From assembly GCF_000485905.1 (NCBI RefSeq), contig NC_022664.1, positions 1,116,001-1,180,000 on the forward strand: DNA of 64,000 bases. Direction: 5' to 3'. The first letter of the stretch is position 1; each line of letters opens with the position of its first letter. This stretch comes from Spiribacter curvatus. GTDB taxonomy: Bacteria > Pseudomonadota > Gammaproteobacteria > Nitrococcales > Nitrococcaceae. Shown here in pieces: positions 25,254-33,287 of this stretch. A model generated the notes under the pieces. It was given only the letters and a program-made list of their open reading frames with translations, was not told the DNA's origin and ran no database searches. A program made the translations under genes and the position numbers.

Positions 25254-26609
25254 ATGAGCACTGAGAAAATCACCTTCACCGGTCATAACGGTGACACCCT
25301 CAACGCCAGACTCGATGTGCCGGATGGCCCGATCCGCGCCGCCGCGCTATTCGCGCACTGCTTTACCTGCTCAAAGGACATCCCCGCTGCGCGCCGGATT
25401 GCCGGTCGGCTGGCCGCCCAGGGCATCGCAGTGCTGCGTTTCGATTTCACCGGGCTGGGTCACTCCGAGGGCGAGTTTGAGAACACCAACTTCAGCTCCA
25501 ATGTCGAAGATCTGCAGCGTGCGGCGAGCTATCTCGCCGATCATGTCGCCGCCCCACAGCTTTTGATCGGTCATTCCCTGGGTGGCTCAGCGGTGATCAA
25601 GGCCGCGCCCCTGATCGATGCCGCCCGTGCTGTGGTGACCATCGCTGCACCGGCGGATCCAAGCCATGTCTCCAAGCTTTTCGCCGATCAGCTGGCGACA
25701 ATCGACGCGCAGGGCGAGGCCGAAGTCAATCTGGCCGGACGGCCATTCCGTATCCGCCAGCAGTTTATCGAGGATATTACTGAAGCGAAGCTCGACGATG
25801 CCCTGAAACACCTGGATGCCGCGCTGCTCGTGCTCCACTCGCCGCAGGACACGATGGTCGGAATCCGCAACGCTGCGGAAATCTTCCAGGGCGCGATGCA
25901 CCCGAAGAGCTTCATCACCCTGGATCATGCCGATCACCTGATCACCCGCGGCACCGACGCTGACTATGCCGCCGATGTGATTGGCGCCTGGGCGGTGCGG
26001 TACCTACAGATGGCGCAGGAGCCCGCCTCCGCCGAGACACCGGAGGGAGTGACGCGGGTCTCGGAGGTGGATCCGGCAGGTTTCCGTCAGGCGATTACCG
26101 TGTCCGGACAGCATCTGCTGACCGCGGATGAGCCAGTCAAGATGGGGGGCAGCGATAAGGGGCCTTCCCCCTATCAGCTGGTCGCCGCGGGACTGGGCGC
26201 ATGCACCAGCATGACGATCCGCATGTATGCCCGACGCAAGCGGATCGCTCTCGATCACGTCTTTACCGATGTCACCCACAATAAGGAACATCGCACCGAC
26301 TGCGATCACTGTGATGAATCCGGGGCAAGAGTCGACGTGTTCCAGCGAAGGATCCATCTGAGCGGCGATCTTGGCGCAGAGGATCGTCAGCGCCTGCTCG
26401 AGATCGCCGACAAATGCCCGGTCCACCGGACGCTGGAATCGAGCATAGTCATCGACACGGAGCTGATCGACGATATTGAACGTCAGCGCTCCGCCGGATC
26501 GCCGCCGCGAATGCTGCGGATAATCCGTGGCAGCAGTGCGAGCGTGGCGATCAGCGCGATCGCGATGAGTCCAGCCTGGAGTCGATTGTCGCCACCGGCG
26601 ATGGCCTGA
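25254..26609 (+). CDS. alpha/beta hydrolase-OsmC fusion protein with chimeric C-terminal tail
   Basis: 451 aa. Residues 1-260 are an alpha/beta hydrolase (nucleophile elbow LIGHSLGGSAVIKA, later LDHADHLI with the catalytic His). Residues 275-405 are an OsmC peroxiredoxin-like domain, with the two active Cys in GLGACTSMTIRM and DKCPVHRTLE. Known fusions of this type end about here (near 405-410 aa). The reading frame crosses into the right repeat arm at 26483, so residues 410-451 (from RQRSAGSPPRML onward) are antisense of the TVP38 gene and not family sequence. GGGAGAGCGCCC is a good ribosome binding site. Probably active in peroxide or thiol stress. Confidence 0.88.
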   Translation: MSTEKITFTGHNGDTLNARLDVPDGPIRAAALFAHCFTCSKDIPAARRIAGRLAAQGIAVLRFDFTGLGHSEGEFENTNFSSNVEDLQRAASYLADHVAAPQLLIGHSLGGSAVIKAAPLIDAARAVVTIAAPADPSHVSKLFADQLATIDAQGEAEVNLAGRPFRIRQQFIEDITEAKLDDALKHLDAALLVLHSPQDTMVGIRNAAEIFQGAMHPKSFITLDHADHLITRGTDADYAADVIGAWAVRYLQMAQEPASAETPEGVTRVSEVDPAGFRQAITVSGQHLLTADEPVKMGGSDKGPSPYQLVAAGLGACTSMTIRMYARRKRIALDHVFTDVTHNKEHRTDCDHCDESGARVDVFQRRIHLSGDLGAEDRQRLLEIADKCPVHRTLESSIVIDTELIDDIERQRSAGSPPRMLRIIRGSSASVAISAIAMSPAWSRLSPPAMA

Positions 26610-27148
26610 CGGCCCGCATGGCCCACCCAGACATAGGCAAGGGCGCCGGGTGACATGGTGATGAAGCTGGTCAGCGCATACACGGAAAGGCGGATCCGGG
26701 TCAGGCCAAGCGCGTAGTTGAGGAGGTTGAAGGGGACCAGCGGCACGAGGCGCATTAAAGCAACGAAGCGCCACCCCTCCCGATCGATTCCTGCCTGTAA
26801 GCGCCCGAGGCGCGCACCGGTTCGCTGCGCTACCCAGTCTCCCACGCCATGCCGTGCGGCGAGGAACGCGAGTGTGGCGCCACTGGTCGCTCCGATGAGG
26901 CTATAGACCGTTCCCCATAATGGACCGAACAGGGCACCACCGGCGATGGTGAAGACCAGTCCGGGCAGAAACGCGACAGCGCCGGCGGCGTAGCTTGCGA
27001 TAAAGACAACACCCGCCCACGGGCCGAGGCCATTGAGCCAGTGGGTGAGGGCCTCACGACTCAGGTTATCCCGCATCAAAAGGCCGGCAATAATAACGAT
27101 CGCGACTCCGGCGAGGAGCAGGACGCGGCGTGCCGATCGACTCATCAT
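26483..27148 (-). CDS. TVP38/TMEM64 membrane protein, right copy
   Basis: 221 aa, identical in sequence to the copy at 24560-25225. It overlaps the reductase start-wise by ATGA and is the last gene of the DUF3047-reductase-TVP38 operon in this orientation. Its stop codon is the exact end of the duplicated segment; in the other orientation this end is followed by the hydrolase-OsmC gene. Two identical copies would double the dose if both are transcribed, but the left copy may lack translation signals. Confidence 0.9.
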   Translation of the reverse strand: MMSRSARRVLLLAGVAIVIIAGLLMRDNLSREALTHWLNGLGPWAGVVFIASYAAGAVAFLPGLVFTIAGGALFGPLWGTVYSLIGATSGATLAFLAARHGVGDWVAQRTGARLGRLQAGIDREGWRFVALMRLVPLVPFNLLNYALGLTRIRLSVYALTSFITMSPGALAYVWVGHAGRQAIAGGDNRLQAGLIAIALIATLALLPRIIRSIRGGDPAER

Positions 27149-28581
27149 GGCAGGATCCGGTTTATCCAGCGCACCAGTCGGCGCGTGCCAGGCGAGAACA
27201 GTTGGGTCGCGAAATGGCGACCTGCTGCCCGTTTGGTGATCTGGGCGAGGGTGGGGTAGGCATGCACCATTCCCGCGAGCCGTCGCAGCGGAATGCGCGC
27301 GGCAATGGCGAGCGCCAGCTCGTGGATGATCTCACCGGCATGCGGGGCGAGCAGACTGGCGCCGATGATCCGTCCGCGTCGGATCACCAGTTTCAGCTCA
27401 CCGGTGGTTGCCCCCTGGGCGATGGCTCGATCGACACCGGCGAGCGGGAAGTCAACGCACTGGCAGTCAATCCCGGCGGCTTTGGCATCGGCGGCGCTCA
27501 TCCCCACATGGGCCAGCTCGGGATCGGTGTAGGTCACCCACGGCACCGCCCGGTAATCGACCCGCTGCGGCAGCCGGAACAGGGCATTACTGATGACGAT
27601 GCCAGCCTGGTATTCCGCCATGTGGGTGAACGGATAAGGCCCGGCGCAATCGCCAATCGCATAAATGTGATGTCGACTGGTCCGCAGACGCGGGTCGACG
27701 CTGAGACGGCCGTCGTCGCCGCAGGCGAGGCCGGCGGCTTCAATGTTGAGTGAGTCGGTATTGGCACGCCGCCCGGCGGCGATCAGGACGCGGTTGACGT
27801 CCAGCGCGGTGGTGTCATCGGCGCTGCCGGAAAGCGTCAGGCGCGCGCCGCCATCGATGGGTTCAGCGCGACTGACGTGGGTCGACAGGCGCAGATCGAC
27901 CCCCTCGCCGCGAAGGTGCTCGGCCAGCGATGCAGCGAGTCCGGCATCATCGCGAGGCAGTATCTGCGGTCCTGCCTCGAGCAGGGTGACACGACTGCCA
28001 AGTCGCGAGAACGCCTGTGCCATCTCCGTGCCAATCGGCCCACCACCCACAACGGCCAGATGGCCGGGGAGACTGCGTTCGGCGAAGAGCGTCTCGTTGG
28101 TCAGTACCGGGATCGTCTCAATCCCGGGTATATCCGGGATGCGGGGGCGTGACCCGGTTGCGATGACAAAGCGCCGAGCGCGCAGGCGCTGACCCTTGAC
28201 GCGAATGGTGCGTGCATCGATGAAATGCGCCTCGCCGAATCGCACATCGACCCCGTAATCCCGGAAGCGGGTTGGATCGTCATGGACCTGAATCTCGTCG
28301 ATCACCGACTGCACTCGATCCATGACCGCGCCCAGATCGGTTTCACCAAGCCGTGCGTCAATGCCCAGACGACCTGCGTCGCGGGCCGCATGAGCCACTG
28401 CCGCGGAGTGGATGAGCGACTTGCTGGGGATGCAGCCATGATGGAGACAGTCACCGCCGAGTCGAGGGCCACGCTCGACGAGCACGACATCAAGACCGAG
28501 TTGGCCGGCGACGCTCGCTGTGACCAGTCCGCCGACGCCGCCGCCGACGATGATCAGGTCATATTCATGTTCACGGGCCAT
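27145..28581 (-). CDS. FAD-dependent disulfide oxidoreductase (mercuric reductase-like), right copy
   Basis: 478 aa, identical to the copy at 23127-24563. The ATG at 28581 lies 6 bases after the DUF3047 stop codon, with GGGAGAAT overlapping that stop as ribosome binding site. This is the copy with intact expression signals. Together with TVP38 it may form a membrane-associated redox unit; what it reduces is unknown. Confidence 0.9.
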   Translation of the reverse strand: MAREHEYDLIIVGGGVGGLVTASVAGQLGLDVVLVERGPRLGGDCLHHGCIPSKSLIHSAAVAHAARDAGRLGIDARLGETDLGAVMDRVQSVIDEIQVHDDPTRFRDYGVDVRFGEAHFIDARTIRVKGQRLRARRFVIATGSRPRIPDIPGIETIPVLTNETLFAERSLPGHLAVVGGGPIGTEMAQAFSRLGSRVTLLEAGPQILPRDDAGLAASLAEHLRGEGVDLRLSTHVSRAEPIDGGARLTLSGSADDTTALDVNRVLIAAGRRANTDSLNIEAAGLACGDDGRLSVDPRLRTSRHHIYAIGDCAGPYPFTHMAEYQAGIVISNALFRLPQRVDYRAVPWVTYTDPELAHVGMSAADAKAAGIDCQCVDFPLAGVDRAIAQGATTGELKLVIRRGRIIGASLLAPHAGEIIHELALAIAARIPLRRLAGMVHAYPTLAQITKRAAGRHFATQLFSPGTRRLVRWINRILP

Positions 28582-28587
28582 AGCGGG

Positions 28588-29244
28588 TTATTCTCCCAGT
28601 AATCGGATGGTCCCGTAGATCGCCTCGGCGCGATCGTCGGTGTCGTCACAGTCGGTCATGATCGCCAGTGTATCGATTTCGGTGATGTCGCGATCATGAA
28701 AACGTGCGAAATCCTCCCGTAAGTTGCGCCGATGAGTCCGCCAGCCAGCACCCTCGTCGCTGCCGTCAACGGCAACCATTGTCGCCTGATCGGCATAGGC
28801 GTTGGACCAGTGATCGCCCACTCCGGCCTGAGTGGTTGAGACATAGTTCATTGCCCGGGTCCGCCAGCGCAGGATGGGGTGTTCATCCACGGCGTAGAGT
28901 CGTGCGGCATAATCATCGCCGGATTTCTGGCGCGGGGTACCGCGACTGATCGGTTCAACAATACGCCAGCGCCACTCGATGATCGGCGTGCGGGTCAGGT
29001 CGATCCCCTCGCGGTAGACGAGTCCCGACGCGCTACCCTCATCACATTCGGCGCGCACGCCTCGATGTGCGTTGCGCTGCGAGAGCGTGTAGCCGGTCTC
29101 GCCGCTGAAGGAGTGGCGCTCCCAGCCGATGATGGTCGCGGGGTCGAAGGATGTCGGTGTCTGTGCCAGTGCCGTCGTCGGTAGGATTGCCGGGATCGAC
29201 AGGATGACGGTCAACGCGCGGATAACGAATCGTCTGCGACTCAT
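28588..29244 (-). CDS. DUF3047 family exported protein
   Basis: 218 aa. Tat-like or Sec signal: MSRRRFVIRALTVILSIPAI, cleavage near ALAQTP. The mature part has the DUF3047 pattern: IIEWRWRI, GDDYAARLYAVDE, NYVSTTQAG, then TDCDDTDDRAEAIYGTIRL at the end. Members are beta-rich periplasmic proteins of unknown role. The ATG overlaps the stop codon of a 30-codon alcohol dehydrogenase fragment (GCATGA), and the only good ribosome binding site is that of the fragment, so DUF3047 is probably translated by coupling to it. It heads the operon with the reductase and TVP38 genes. Confidence 0.85.
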   Translation of the reverse strand: MSRRRFVIRALTVILSIPAILPTTALAQTPTSFDPATIIGWERHSFSGETGYTLSQRNAHRGVRAECDEGSASGLVYREGIDLTRTPIIEWRWRIVEPISRGTPRQKSGDDYAARLYAVDEHPILRWRTRAMNYVSTTQAGVGDHWSNAYADQATMVAVDGSDEGAGWRTHRRNLREDFARFHDRDITEIDTLAIMTDCDDTDDRAEAIYGTIRLLGE

Positions 29245-29333
29245 GCCACTGCGTCGGTTGGCCGCTCGACAGCGGGTTCCGGTTTATCTTCCCATTGACG
29301 GGCATTTGCGCCGTGAAAAACGAGTGCTTTCAT
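29241..29333 (-). pseudogene. 5' fragment of the zinc-dependent alcohol dehydrogenase
   Basis: From ATG at 29333 the frame reads MKALVFHGANARQWEDKPEP, then AVERPTDAVA and TGA. This is the standard first strand and loop of class-III-like zinc alcohol dehydrogenases, whose next residues would be RMTHTTICGTDL, and exactly those are found at the truncated 5' end of the fragment at 6391-7267. AAGGA lies upstream of the ATG, so its own translation signal is intact. Both breaks lie at the word CACTGC (plus strand). The peptide now acts at most as a leader for DUF3047. Confidence 0.85.
29247..29252. repeat. CACTGC junction word, right side of the 22-kb block
   Basis: Same hexamer as at 7262-7267. 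It ends the match between the alcohol dehydrogenase fragment and its other half, and lies 2 bases from the DUF3047 start codon. Confidence 0.5.
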
Positions 29334-29396
29334 GTCAACGATCCTTCGTTGTGGATCACGTGATTGCTCGTATCACCCTGCGCTTAGTCTCCCGCA

Positions 29397-29726
29397 TTAC
29401 TCAATGACATATTCAACGACGATCGCCTCCGGTACCGGCGCGTTCAGTGAAATCTCGAAGTCACCATCCATGATGTAGGTGAAATCACTGGCCAGTTCCT
29501 CACCGGATGCATCGTCGTAAACGGTCAGCTCCAGCCTGGCTTCGCTGCAGGTTGCCGCGCCGGTGATATAGAGCTGGCCCCGACGTTCCTCGTAGCTGTA
29601 GTCCTCGATCTGGCATTCCTCAACGATCCCCTCCTGCGCCGATGCAACGGGGGGGAGACCGATCAGAAACGGCAACGTAATCAGCGCCAGCCAGTGGCGC
29701 CGATTTGAATGAGCCATGTGATGCAT
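29397..29726 (-). CDS. small exported protein of unknown function
   Basis: 109 aa. A signal peptide ends near GLPPVASAQE; the mature part of about 75 residues is strongly acidic with two Cys (EECQIEDY and ATCSEARL), probably one disulfide in an immunoglobulin-like beta fold (YITGAATC, LTVYDDASGEEL, YVIE). AGGAG lies 7 bases before the first ATG at 29726. It is placed between the dehydrogenase fragment and a DUF4168 gene, all on the minus strand. I do not recognise a named family. Confidence 0.6.
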   Translation of the reverse strand: MHHMAHSNRRHWLALITLPFLIGLPPVASAQEGIVEECQIEDYSYEERRGQLYITGAATCSEARLELTVYDDASGEELASDFTYIMDGDFEISLNAPVPEAIVVEYVIE

Positions 29727-29754
29727 GGAACAACTCCTGGTTATAGGCCGATGA

Positions 29755-29778
29755 GGGAGCGACCGCCGGGCCGCTCCC
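29755..29778. terminator. hairpin downstream of the DUF4168 gene
   Basis: GGGAGCG (29755-29761) pairs with CGCTCCC (29772-29778) with a 10-base GC-rich loop, 20 bases after the DUF4168 stop codon. No U-tract is visible. Confidence 0.4.
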
Positions 29779-29797
29779 CCCTGAGCAGCGCGCGGGA

Positions 29798-30142
29798 TCA
29801 GTCCATCATCGACTGAATACGCTCGGCGAGCTCAGGATTCTCCGAGGCAGCCTGAGCGATCGAGCTGTAGGTGTCGACATTCAGACCCGTGTCCTCGACG
29901 GCCTCGACCATCATCTCGTTGCCCTCCTGCTCGAGCGCCATGGCCTCTTCACGGTCCTCGGTCGACTCGATGCGCTGGACGTACTCGTTGCGGATCTCCA
30001 TAACCTCGTTCTGGGCCTCAACGAACTGATCAATCTGATCGTCAGAGAAGTCCGTGCCGCCATCGCTCTGCGCACCCGCTGTCATTGACGCCGCCATCAG
30101 GGCGGCCAGGCTCAGGGACATGAGGGGTGTTGTGATTCGCAT
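29798..30142 (-). CDS. DUF4168 domain exported protein
   Basis: 114 aa. Signal peptide MRITTPLMSLSLAALMAASM with cleavage after TAGA; the mature domain is helical and acidic (FSDDQIDQFVEAQNEVMEIR, later YSSIAQAASENPELAERIQ), matching DUF4168. Members are small periplasmic proteins without known activity. Preceded by a usual upstream spacer; a hairpin follows. Confidence 0.8.
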   Translation of the reverse strand: MRITTPLMSLSLAALMAASMTAGAQSDGGTDFSDDQIDQFVEAQNEVMEIRNEYVQRIESTEDREEAMALEQEGNEMMVEAVEDTGLNVDTYSSIAQAASENPELAERIQSMMD

Positions 30143-30259
30143 TGGTTGACTCCTGATCTTGCGGATTAACGTGCCCGGCTATCCGGGTCACCCAAAACAG
30201 TGCAAACACCCTGCCAACTGATTCAGACTGGGCGTGATGGGATTTTCAGGAGGTCGCTC

Positions 30260-30301
30260 ATGCGAATATGTGCCGAAATGACCCACTCTCTGCCATGCTG
30301 A
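30260..30301 (+). CDS. possible 13-codon leader peptide upstream of the histidine kinase
   Basis: ATG at 30260 stands 6 bases after AGGAGG, the best ribosome binding site in the area, and encodes MRICAEMTHSLPC. Its TGA (30299-30301) overlaps the kinase ATG at 30295 in the arrangement ATGCTGA. It may couple kinase translation to leader translation. No other evidence supports it as a functional peptide. Confidence 0.4.
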   Translation: MRICAEMTHSLPC

Positions 30302-31788
30302 CACGGCCAGAATGGCCGAGCTTCAGCGAGATGCGGCTGCGTACCGCGATCATCGTACTGATCGTGCTGCCGGTGACGCTCGCCGTTGGGCTGGTCGGGT
30401 GGCTGGGGATCGGCTGGCTGGAGCGTGAGGCGGAATCACGCATGCGCGAGGACATTGAGCTTATCGCGCGTACCCTGCAGCGCCCACTCAACCGCGCGAT
30501 CCGGCGACGCGAGCCGGCCCTGCTGCAGGACTCGCTGCGCTCCGCCTTTGAATTCGGGCGGGTCTATGGCGCTCATATTTACGGGCGCGAGGGCGAGCTG
30601 CTAGCCGGTGCCGGTGTTGGCGAGCGCCGCTTCAGCACCGAGCGCGCCGAGGCGTTCAACACGCTGGAGCCACGCAGCGAGGGCTATGCGGCCCTGGGCG
30701 AGGACCCGACCTATGCGTACTTTCTGCCACTGACCACCCAGGGCGGCCGCATCGCCGCCATTCTCCAGATCACCCGTCAGCCGGACAGTCTCCGCCATAT
30801 GCTCGGGCGCATCCGTGTCACCGGCACAGCCGCACTTGCCGGCCTTGCGCTGTTATTGTCGCTGATCGTCATCGTCGGTCATCGGCGCGCGATCGGCTCG
30901 CCGCTCAATACCCTGGCGCGGGGGATGGACCAGGTCGCGGATGGGCAGCTGGACTATCGGATCAACCCCACCGGCCCACGCGAAACCCGTGAGCTCGGCG
31001 AGGGGTTTAACACCATGCTCGATCGCATCGAGCGCGCGGCGGACGAAATCGCTGAGCGCCGCAGCACGCAGGCCGACCTCCAGGCGGATCTGCAGGCCTC
31101 GCGCAAGCTCGCAGCGGTGGGTGAGCTCTCGGCCGGCGTGGCTCATCAGCTGGGCACGCCGCTGAGCGTACTCGATGGCCGCGCCCAGGGGCTGCTGCGG
31201 CGCGACGATCTCGACCCCCGGACGCGGCAGACACTGGAGGATATGCGCACTGAGGTGACGCGTATCAGCCAGACCGTCCGTCAGCTCATGGATTTCGCCC
31301 GCAGCCGCCCGCTGCAGCGTCGCAATACACAACTCTCCCGCGTGATTGCCAGTGCCGTCGATCGCATCCGCGAGGATCCGGCCGCCGCTGGCGTCACCAT
31401 TGAGCAGAACGGTGCGCTGGACGAGGCGGAGGAACCGGTTCTCGCCATCGACGGACCGCGCATTGAGGAGGCACTCTGCAATCTCCTCGGCAACGCGGTT
31501 CAGGCAACGCCCCACGGCACGATCCGGGTGGGCCTCCACATTGATGCCGATGCCTGTCATATCCGGGTCGAGGATGACGGCCCCGGTATTCCCGAAGCGG
31601 AACGCGCCCGGCTTTTCGAACCATTCCATACCACCAAGCCGGTCGGATCGGGGACCGGACTCGGCCTGGCGGTGGCCCATGGCGTCGCCCGCAGCCATGG
31701 GGGTGGACTCACTCTATCGGCGGGCGACCCGCCCGGTGCATGCTTTGTCATGCGGCTCCCGCGACGCGAGACGGAGGCACCCGTTTGA
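30295..31788 (+). CDS. membrane sensor histidine kinase
   Basis: 497 aa from the ATG at 30295 (an in-frame ATG at 30268 is possible but lies 14 bases from the AGGAGG site, which better fits the leader ORF). Topology: membrane helix near residues 16-36, periplasmic sensor domain of about 130 residues, second helix near 185, HAMP (GLRRAI-like linker, QVADGQLDYRI), then the kinase core: H-box GVAHQLGTPLSVL, N-box EALCNLLGNAVQAT, G1 VEDDGPGIPEAE and G2 GTGLGLAVAHGV. It pairs with the adjacent NtrC-type regulator. The signal is unknown; the lactate permease fusion downstream is a candidate target. Confidence 0.88.
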   Translation: MLTRPEWPSFSEMRLRTAIIVLIVLPVTLAVGLVGWLGIGWLEREAESRMREDIELIARTLQRPLNRAIRRREPALLQDSLRSAFEFGRVYGAHIYGREGELLAGAGVGERRFSTERAEAFNTLEPRSEGYAALGEDPTYAYFLPLTTQGGRIAAILQITRQPDSLRHMLGRIRVTGTAALAGLALLLSLIVIVGHRRAIGSPLNTLARGMDQVADGQLDYRINPTGPRETRELGEGFNTMLDRIERAADEIAERRSTQADLQADLQASRKLAAVGELSAGVAHQLGTPLSVLDGRAQGLLRRDDLDPRTRQTLEDMRTEVTRISQTVRQLMDFARSRPLQRRNTQLSRVIASAVDRIREDPAAAGVTIEQNGALDEAEEPVLAIDGPRIEEALCNLLGNAVQATPHGTIRVGLHIDADACHIRVEDDGPGIPEAERARLFEPFHTTKPVGSGTGLGLAVAHGVARSHGGGLTLSAGDPPGACFVMRLPRRETEAPV

Positions 31789-33152
31789 GCGACCCATCAA
31801 CGGCCATCACTCTTGTCGTGGAGGATGACCGCAGCCTCCGAGGGCTGCTGCGCGATGAGCTCGAGCGCCTGGGCCATCGCATCGTCACCGCGCAGGGGGA
31901 GACGGAAGCGCGCGCCGCGCTCGACGAGCATCAACCCGCGTTGGTGGTCAGCGATCTGCGCCTACCGGATGGCGACGGCATTCAGCTGCTCGAGCATGTC
32001 CGTGGCGCCACCGGCGGCCGCGAAATCGGGTTCATCGTGATCACCGGCTTCGGGACCATCGAGCAGGCCGTCGATGCACTGGAAAAGGACGCGGACGACT
32101 TTCTGACCAAGCCGCTCGATCTGGATCATCTCGGCCTGAGCGTGGGCCGTGTTCTCGAGAACATCCAGTTACGCCGGCGTCTGAGCGGCTACGAGGCACT
32201 CCATGGCCGCGAAAGCTTTCATGGCATGGTCGGGCAGAGCGCGCCCATGCAACAGCTCTATCGCAGCATTGAGCGCATCGCCACCACCGACAGCCCGGTC
32301 CTCATCCATGGCGAGAGCGGCACCGGCAAAGAGCTGGTTGCCGCCGCCGTCCATGCTGAAAGCGCGCGTGCCGGCAAGCCCTTCATCGCCGTCAACTGCG
32401 CGGGCGTACCGGCCGAGCTCCTCGAAAGCGAGTTCTTCGGCCATGTCCGCGGTGCCTTCACGGGCGCCGATTCCGCGCGGCGCGGTCTACTCCAGGCCGC
32501 CGACACGGGAACACTGTTTCTCGACGAGATCGGCGAAATGCCGATGCCTTTGCAGGCAAAGCTGCTGCGTGTCCTCGAGGACGGCTCACTGCGGCCGGTC
32601 GGCGCCGACACCGAATTCCAGGTGGATGTACGCATTGTCGCCGCCACTAACCGGGATCTGACGCAACGCGTCGCCGACGGCGACTTCCGGGAGGATCTTT
32701 TCTACCGCATCGACACATTCACTGTGACCGTGCCGCCGCTGCGCCAGCGCGGTACGGACATTGATCGACTCGCGGTCGGGTTCCTCACTGCGGCGGCCCG
32801 CCGCCAGGGCCGCGAACCGCCAGCGCTGACCCCCGAGGCCCGTGCCGAGCTCGCCGCGCATGACTGGCCCGGTAATGTCCGCGAGCTTGCCAACGCTATG
32901 GAACGCGCCCTCGCGTTCGCCAATGGCCAGCAGATCGAGGCAGTCGATCTGCCTGGACGGATCGGCCGGGCACCCGATGCGCCGACACTGACACGCGGCC
33001 ATGAGGAGCGCTCCTTTGCGACGCTGGCCGAGGTCGAGGCGAGTCATATCCGCCAGGTACTGGATGCCGTCGGCGGTAATCGCAGCCGCGCGGCCGATAT
33101 TCTCGGGATCGGCCGCCGCACTCTGTACCGCAAACTCGACGACTCGGAATAG
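31785..33152 (+). CDS. sigma-54 dependent response regulator (NtrC family)
   Basis: 455 aa. REC domain with acidic pocket VVEDDRS, phospho-acceptor D57 (SDLRLPDGDG) and Lys in FLTKPLDL; AAA+ domain with Walker A GESGTGKEL, the sigma-54 contact loop GAFTGA and Walker B TGTLFLDEIGEMP; C-terminal Fis-type helix-turn-helix NRSRAADILGIGRRTLYRKL. It starts with TTG at 31785 overlapping the kinase stop (TTGA). It should activate sigma-54 promoters when phosphorylated. I could not find a convincing -24/-12 element before the permease gene. Confidence 0.92.
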   Translation: MSDPSTAITLVVEDDRSLRGLLRDELERLGHRIVTAQGETEARAALDEHQPALVVSDLRLPDGDGIQLLEHVRGATGGREIGFIVITGFGTIEQAVDALEKDADDFLTKPLDLDHLGLSVGRVLENIQLRRRLSGYEALHGRESFHGMVGQSAPMQQLYRSIERIATTDSPVLIHGESGTGKELVAAAVHAESARAGKPFIAVNCAGVPAELLESEFFGHVRGAFTGADSARRGLLQAADTGTLFLDEIGEMPMPLQAKLLRVLEDGSLRPVGADTEFQVDVRIVAATNRDLTQRVADGDFREDLFYRIDTFTVTVPPLRQRGTDIDRLAVGFLTAAARRQGREPPALTPEARAELAAHDWPGNVRELANAMERALAFANGQQIEAVDLPGRIGRAPDAPTLTRGHEERSFATLAEVEASHIRQVLDAVGGNRSRAADILGIGRRTLYRKLDDSE

Positions 33153-33287
33153 GTTGAGGACCGGCCTGCGCGGGTTTGCGCCGCTCTGGGAACATGTCCA
33201 AACTATTACGGTCATCCCGACATGATCTCTGAATAACGAAGACGCTGTAGAAACGGACACTGACTGACTGGCGGAGGAGAACACGCC

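Larger units (their letters stand above)
26483..28583 (-). repeat. right arm of the 2.1-kb inverted duplication
   Basis: Reverse complement of 23125-25225. Its inner edge is the TVP38 stop codon, directly fused to the end of the hydrolase-OsmC gene. Its outer edge keeps the natural junction TAA-CCCGCT-ATG from DUF3047 to the reductase, including GGGAGAAT as ribosome binding site. This arm is therefore probably the original copy. The 1257-base spacer holds the hydrolase-OsmC gene. Confidence 0.95.

Noticed and set aside
30853-31698. 281-codon minus-strand open frame inside the histidine kinase gene
   Set aside because: Antisense to intact H-, N- and G-boxes; no features of its own.
33153-33287. 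sigma-54 promoter before the permease fusion gene
   Set aside because: The neighbouring regulator is NtrC-type, but I found no GG-N10-GC element with the right context in this gap.
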